Shown here in pieces: positions 59,670 to 64,000 of a stretch of 64,000 nucleotides of DNA. Origin of the DNA: Devosia naphthalenivorans. Lineage in GTDB: Bacteria; Pseudomonadota; Alphaproteobacteria; Rhizobiales; Devosiaceae. The notes under the pieces are model-generated. The model was not told where the DNA came from. It made no database searches and worked only from the letters and a program-made list of their open reading frames with translations. A program made the position numbers and the translations under genes. Position 1 is the first letter of the stretch, and each line of letters opens with the position of its first letter. The stretch is taken from positions 62,001-126,000 of the forward strand of contig NZ_PYVW01000006.1 of assembly GCF_003056355.1 (NCBI RefSeq), given 5' to 3'.

Positions 59670-60443
59670 TCAGGGCTTGGTGACGCAGATTGCAAAGCGG
59701 TCCTGCGTCAGCCGCTCCAGCGCGCGCCAAAACGACATCTTGCGGGCCTGCGGCCAGTGAATTGCGCCAAGCCGACGATCGATGACCGGCTCGACGAAGC
59801 CGGTGGCCACTAGAGCCGCGACAACGGCTTCCGCCGGCATCTCGCCGGAAAAGTGCACCTGTTCACGAATGCGCTGCAGACGCTCCGACATTCCCGGCGC
59901 CAGATTGCGGTGCGCGGGCTTGCCACCGAGCGCAAGGCGCAAATGCGTTACCCAGCTCTTGCGGCCCATATTGCCGTCGACAATGAGCAGCTTGCCACCG
60001 GGCTTGAGCAGTTCGAACCACTCCCGAAAGGCGGCGGGCGCATCGACCAGTGTCCAGACCAGGTGCCGGTTTGTAATCACATCATAGCTTTCGCGCGGTT
60101 CGGCCGTGTTTTCCGCATCGCGCATGATGAAGCGGATTTCCGCCTTGCGCTTCTTCGCCTTGGCGCGGGCCTGTGCAAGCATGGCCTCCGACCAATCGAG
60201 GCCTGTCACTACAAATCCCATATCGTTCATCAGGTGGGAAATCACCCCTGTGCCGCTCGCCAGATCCAGCGCGGCACGGCCCTTTCCATCCCCCAGATGC
60301 TTGCGGATCAGCTGATGCCAGCCGGCACGTTCTGCCTCGGAGAATATTTCATGTCCAACGCTCTCATCGAAGGTCGCCGCACGCTCCGACCAGAATTCGC
60401 GAATTTCGTCGCGAATAGAATAGTTTGCGCCTACGTCGCCCAT
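59670..60443 (-). CDS. Class I SAM-dependent methyltransferase next to iron importer
   Basis: EFWSERAATFDESVGHEIFSEAERAGWHQLIRKHLGDGKGRAALDLASGTGVISHLMNDMGFVVTGLDWSEAML (region 60395-60175) holds the SAM motifs (LDLASGTG and GLDWS). Then ENTAEPRESYDVITNRHLVWTLVDAPAAFREWFELLKPGGKLLIVDGN follows. ATG 60443 has AGGGA 5 nt upstream. It is divergent from a FecBCD-type importer, sharing the TGA-N9-TCA box. Such a pairing occurs in other bacteria with iron or metal-chelate uptake loci; the methyl acceptor is unknown. Confidence 0.88.
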   Translation of the reverse strand: MGDVGANYSIRDEIREFWSERAATFDESVGHEIFSEAERAGWHQLIRKHLGDGKGRAALDLASGTGVISHLMNDMGFVVTGLDWSEAMLAQARAKAKKRKAEIRFIMRDAENTAEPRESYDVITNRHLVWTLVDAPAAFREWFELLKPGGKLLIVDGNMGRKSWVTHLRLALGGKPAHRNLAPGMSERLQRIREQVHFSGEMPAEAVVAALVATGFVEPVIDRRLGAIHWPQARKMSFWRALERLTQDRFAICVTKP

Positions 60444-60485
60444 AGAAATCCCTAACACATTGGAATTGCTCTAAAAGATAAAACT

Positions 60486-60500
60486 TGATATGCAATATCA
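60486..60500. promoter_or_regulatory. Candidate iron-responsive (RirA-type) box
   Basis: TGATATGCAATATCA is a 15-bp palindrome with a TGA-N9-TCA core, matching the IRO box described for RirA in rhizobia. It lies in the divergent region between the methyltransferase (60443) and the iron-binding-protein gene (60545). Confidence 0.6.
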
Positions 60501-60544
60501 TGTTTACTACGCCAGAGAGGTATCAAGTTTCCAGCGAGACTCAA

Positions 60545-61679
60545 ATGAAATTATCACGCGTCATGATGGCACCGGCTATTGCCATGCTCGCCGCCCTTCC
60601 CGCGCCTGCATTTGCACAGGCTTTCACCGTCACCGACGTCGCCGGGCGTGAAGTTTCGTTCGATGCTCCGGTGCAACGCGCCATACTGGGTGAGGGACGG
60701 CTGCTCTATTCGCTGGCCACCATCGAGACCGAAAACCCGTTCGCCCATGTCGTGGGCTGGCGCAACGATCTGTGGACGACCGACACCATTTCATTCGACG
60801 CATATGTCGAGAAATTCCCGGAGGCGGCCGATCTGCCATTTCGGCAACCTAACCGATGGGACGTTGCAAACCGAGACGGTCGTGACGCTCGATCCCGACG
60901 TGCTGATCCTGACGATCGGCAACAAGGCGGCGGCCGATGAAGTCAATCTCGAAGAAATGTTGTCTGGCATCGGGGTCAAGATCGTCTATGTCGACTTCCG
61001 CGAGCACATCATCGACAATACCGTGCCGAGCTTGCACATACTCGGCCAGCTGTTTGGCAAGGAGGAACGCGCGCAGGAGGTCGCCGATTTCTGGCAGTCC
61101 AAAATGGACGCAATCGCCAAGGTGATCGCCGACAACAATCCCCAGCGCCCCGACGTCTTCATGTATCGCGCAGCGGGCCTTGTGGAATGCTGCGGCACGT
61201 TCGGGCCGGACAATTTCGGCCTGATGGTCGAATTGGCCGGTGGCAACAATCTCGGCTCCGACTTCCTGCCTGGCTATACCGGCTCGATCAATCCCGAGCA
61301 GGTAATCGCCTCCAACCCCGACCTGATCGTCGTGACCGGCTCGGACTGGACCAATTCGGCCAATGCCGAAGGCTTTGTCAGCGTCGGGCCCGGAACGGCC
61401 GACGGTGCCGAAGTGAGCCGAGAGGTGCTGGCATCACTGGTCGAGGCCCCGGCCTTTACCGGCTCGAGCGCCGTGGCGGAGGGTAATGTGCATGCCATCT
61501 GGCACCAGTTCTATGCCAGCCCGTACCAGTTCGTGGCAATCGAGGCGATGGCCAAGTGGTTCCACCCGGACCTGTTTGCCGATGTCGATCCCGATGCCAC
61601 GTTCAAGGAATTCTATGACAGGTTCCTGCCTATCGACTACCAGCCAGGGGCCTGGCTGTCGCTCGAAGCGGGCGAATAA
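60545..61679 (+). pseudogene. Iron-type ABC binding protein (FecB/BtuF family), frameshifted
   Basis: ATG 60545 gives a signal peptide (VMMAPAIAMLAALPAPAFAQ), then FTVTDVAGREVSFDAPVQRAILGEGRLLYSLATIE and on to FPEAADLPF at 60841. There the frame is lost, and the +1 frame resumes GNLTDGTLQTETVVTLDPDVLILTIGNKAAADEV to 61679. Removing one T of 60839-60841 restores an about 377-aa protein with PDVFMYRAAGLVECCGTFG and NPDLIVVTGSDWTNS. Either a recent mutation or a homopolymer base-call error. It would bind a ferric chelate for the permease and ATPase next door; their genes are intact. Confidence 0.88.
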
Positions 61680-61682
61680 GCC

Positions 61683-62759
61683 ATGGCCGCCGCTGACATC
61701 ATCTTGACGAGAGAAGCGGCAGTCCAGGGGCGCGGTGAATACCGCGCCCGCACACGCCGCAAGATCATGATCCTGGTGGGGCTGAGCCTGGCGCTCTGCC
61801 TGTCCTTTGCGGTGGACCTGGCCTGGGGACCGGCGCGCTACGGGCTGGACCAGGTCATCCTGGCGCTGATCGATCCCGATGCGGTCTCGGCGCAGGTGCG
61901 GACCGTGATCTGGGACATTCGTATGCCCGTTGCCGTCATGGCGATCGTGGTCGGTGCGGCGCTTTCGGTGGCGGGCGCACAGATGCAGACCATTCTGGCC
62001 AACCCCCTGGCCAGCCCCTTCACCCTGGGCATTTCGGCGGCCGCAAGCTTCGGAGCCGCACTGGGTATCGTCACGACAGTGCCGATCATCCCGGTAGCGG
62101 CAGGGCTGATCGTGCCGGTCAATGCGTTCATAATGGCGCTGGCCGCCACCCTGTTCATTCACTTTGTGTCCCAGGTCCGCGGCGTTTCGGTACAGACCGT
62201 CGTGCTGCTCGGCATTGCGCTGGTCTTCACCTTCAACGCGCTCCTGGCTTTCGTTCAGTATCTGGCATCCGAGCAGGCGTTATCGCAGGTGGTTTTCTGG
62301 ACGATGGGGAGCCTCACCAAGGCGACCTGGCCAAAGATCTGGGCCACGCTTGCCGTGCTGCTCATTGCGCTGCCGCTGTTTGCGCGCAACGCCTGGGCGC
62401 TGACGGCCATCCGGCTCGGCGAAGACAAGGCGGCCAGCTTCGGCGTCAACGTCCGCTACATACGGCTCGAAACCATGTTGATCATTTCGCTGCTGGCTTC
62501 GGTACCAGTGAGCTTTGTCGGCACGATTGGCTTTGTCGGGCTGGTCGGCCCGCATATTGCCCGCATGATCCTGGGCGAGGACCAGCGTTTCTTTCTGCCC
62601 GGCTCGGTGCTGGCCGGAGCGCTTCTGCTGTCGGTGACCTCGATCGTCTCCAAATCTATCCTCCCGGGGGTCGTTTTCCCGATCGGCATCATCACGGCGC
62701 TTGTTGGCGTGCCGTTCTTTATTTCACTCATTCTCTCCAATGTGAGGCGGTCATGGTAA
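61683..62759 (+). CDS. Iron-chelate ABC transporter permease (FecCD family)
   Basis: About nine helices. Conserved FecCD/BtuC blocks are RTVIWDIRMPVAVMAIVVGAALSVAGAQMQTILANPLASPFTLGISAAASFGAALG, FWTMGSLTKATWPKIW, LTAIRLGEDKAASFGVNV and FVGTIGFVGLVGPHIARMILGEDQRFFLPGSVLAGALLL. At 358 aa it is normal. It forms the membrane channel for siderophore or haem import. It starts 4 nt after the binding-protein stop and overlaps the ATPase start by 7 nt. Confidence 0.94.
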   Translation: MAAADIILTREAAVQGRGEYRARTRRKIMILVGLSLALCLSFAVDLAWGPARYGLDQVILALIDPDAVSAQVRTVIWDIRMPVAVMAIVVGAALSVAGAQMQTILANPLASPFTLGISAAASFGAALGIVTTVPIIPVAAGLIVPVNAFIMALAATLFIHFVSQVRGVSVQTVVLLGIALVFTFNALLAFVQYLASEQALSQVVFWTMGSLTKATWPKIWATLAVLLIALPLFARNAWALTAIRLGEDKAASFGVNVRYIRLETMLIISLLASVPVSFVGTIGFVGLVGPHIARMILGEDQRFFLPGSVLAGALLLSVTSIVSKSILPGVVFPIGIITALVGVPFFISLILSNVRRSW

Positions 62760-63508
62760 CGCTCCAGCTTGAAGCTCTCGGCGCCTGCTACGGCAAGAAG
62801 CTCATCGTCTCGGACGTCTCTACCACGCCTCTAAAGGCCGGCGAGATCGTCGCCGTCATCGGCCCCAACGCCGCGGGCAAGTCGACTCTGTTCAAGCGCA
62901 TCGCTGGCCTATTGAAAGGCCCCGGCGAAGTCAGTCTGACGGCAACGACAAAAAGCAGGAAAGCCATTGGCTACATGCCGCAGGACACCTCGGCCAATGC
63001 GGTGCTGACAGTGTACGAATCCATCCTGCTCGCGCGCAAGCAGGGCAGCGCCTGGTCCGTGGAGGACACAGATTTGCGCTTCATTGACACAGTCATGCAG
63101 GCGCTCAACATCACTCCCATCGCCTTTCGCGATCTGGGCGCCTTGAGCGGCGGCCAGCGCCAGCTGGTTTCAATCGCCCAGACGCTGGTGCGCGAACCCG
63201 ATGTCATGCTGATGGACGAGCCGACCAGTGCCCTCGACCTGCACCGTCAGATCGAAGTCCTCAGCTTCATGCAGGCACAGGCTCGGCTAAAGGGCATGAT
63301 CGTGCTCATTGCCATCCACGATCTCAACCAGGCGCTGCGATTTGCCGACACGGTCCTGCTCATCGCCGACGGCAAGATGCGTGCCTGTGGCCATCCGCTG
63401 GACGTGATCAACCCAATGATGCTGCGCGACGTCTATGGCATCGATGCACGCATCGAAAAATGCTCCCGCCAGTTCGATCATGTCATCGTCGATGGCGTAG
63501 CGGCCTAG
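62753..63508 (+). CDS. Iron-chelate ABC transporter ATP-binding protein (FecE/FepC family)
   Basis: Walker A is GPNAAGKST (near residues 37-45), Q-loop IGYMPQDTSANAVLTVYESILLARK, signature LSGGQRQLVSIAQTLVREPDVMLMDEPTSALDLHRQIEVL and switch AIHDLNQALRFADTVLLIADG. At 251 aa it matches FepC/FecE. The ATGGTAA overlap with the permease couples translation. It completes a binding-protein, permease, ATPase operon in which only the first gene is damaged. Confidence 0.94.
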   Translation: MVTLQLEALGACYGKKLIVSDVSTTPLKAGEIVAVIGPNAAGKSTLFKRIAGLLKGPGEVSLTATTKSRKAIGYMPQDTSANAVLTVYESILLARKQGSAWSVEDTDLRFIDTVMQALNITPIAFRDLGALSGGQRQLVSIAQTLVREPDVMLMDEPTSALDLHRQIEVLSFMQAQARLKGMIVLIAIHDLNQALRFADTVLLIADGKMRACGHPLDVINPMMLRDVYGIDARIEKCSRQFDHVIVDGVAA

Positions 63509-64000
63509 CTGTCGTTTCAAGTGGCTTCTTAAGCGATCCCGATCACAACCAATGGCCAGAGCCAACTCACATCGGTGAGACTTACTCCGGGTCCGGATGT
63601 TCGTGGTAGTGCTTCTCCACCTTGCCGTGCGGCCTCACGGACACGCAGTGCGTCGCACCGGCAAAATGCGGTCACGGAAGCCTCAGGGGTAACCTTGAAG
63701 ACCGCGCCTGCCATCGCCTCCGCCGGCTTCGATCTGGTCGGGGTGGGATAGCTCGCCCGCAACGCACAATTCTGGACCTCGGGCTGAACGTTGCAGTGCC
63801 ATTAAGACCCATGTAGGACTGTGAAAAGCGCTGGTGCCCAAGTATCAACGCCATCGCGACCGCAAACTCTGCGGCTCTCAAGCGACGCCAGGAAAAGCCA
63901 CACTTCTTTTAAGTTCGACATGCATCGATGGAGGCCAGGATGTCAGTCCAGTCGACGACCAGGCGATTGACGACACGCGATATAAGCAGGCTCCGGGAGC
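63509..64000. other. Distal region without a confident gene
   Basis: In these 492 bp I find no convincing protein. A minus-strand frame over 63529-63762 (MAGAVFKVTPEASVTAFCRCD) lacks a ribosome site and recognisable features. At the right edge a minus-strand frame of about 30 codons ends in TAA at 63909-63911 (reading LISRVVNRLVVDWTDILASI) and could be the C-terminus of a gene entering from beyond base 64000, but it is too short to judge. Confidence 0.4.

Noticed and set aside
63909..64000. Possible C-terminus of a minus-strand gene at the right edge
   Set aside because: Only about 30 codons are visible and open frames of this length are common in GC-rich DNA; left as a note in the region entry.

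Overview
The window reads as chromosomal DNA of a GC-rich alphaproteobacterium. The gene set (TRAP transporters, FAH/UxaA sugar-acid catabolism, GntR/FCD regulators, an RTX-like secreted protein with its type I exporter), a possible RirA-type iron box and dispersed CGTCATTCCCGCG palindromes all suggest Hyphomicrobiales, with Devosia or a relative as my best guess. This is inference from gene content; I could not run a search. I see no rRNA, tRNA, CRISPR array, phage or insertion sequence.

Layout. 1-7.5 kb: divergent galE (cut by the window edge) and galU, an outer-membrane barrel protein, a slipin/NfeD pair, and a three-domain DNA ligase D. 7.5-11.6 kb: a compact eda-modA-modB run, a protein resembling an HNH nuclease that has lost its histidines, and a PfkB sugar kinase. 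11.7-14.9 kb: a TakP-like TRAP transporter whose permease genes converge on the binding-protein gene over a perfect 28-bp terminator palindrome. 15.1-16.9 kb: a small secreted protein followed by an ECF sigma/anti-sigma pair.

16.9-24.2 kb: a sugar-acid catabolic island (L-lactate dehydrogenase, SMP-30 lactonase, UxaA-family dehydratase, FadR-type GntR regulator, FucU mutarotase, FAH hydrolase). Three of its control regions share the palindrome CTAACATGTTAG (one copy has a single mismatch). The combination fits a non-phosphorylative L-fucose-type route ending in pyruvate and L-lactate. 24.2-27.6 kb: small genes (RidA, GNAT, LprI/DUF3298, esterase) and a TPR gene broken by a stop codon exactly at its signal-peptide junction.

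27.8-49.5 kb: a cell-surface region. It holds an O-antigen-type ABC exporter (Wzm/Wzt) with a methyltransferase and a triple-domain glycosyltransferase, a type I secretion operon headed by a 733-residue acidic, S-layer-like protein and SapC, a small XRE regulator beside an unrecognised 506-residue protein, and sugar-nucleotide and glycan initiation genes. The arrangement recalls the Caulobacter rsaA-rsaDE-LPS region. A second glycosyltransferase here carries a one-base frameshift.

49.8-57.2 kb: a cystine-type amino-acid ABC importer, then a hexuronate operon (UxuR-like GntR, TRAP transporter, UxuA mannonate dehydratase). Its product KDG could be finished by the PfkB kinase and Eda found near 10 kb. 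57.3-64 kb: a small NADP-binding protein, an MFS exporter divergent from an ArsR regulator with two copies of a probable operator, and a FecBCD-type iron importer divergent from a methyltransferase around a TGA-N9-TCA box. Its binding-protein gene is frameshifted. Three protein genes in the window are broken by a single base change each, which could be real decay or consensus sequencing error.
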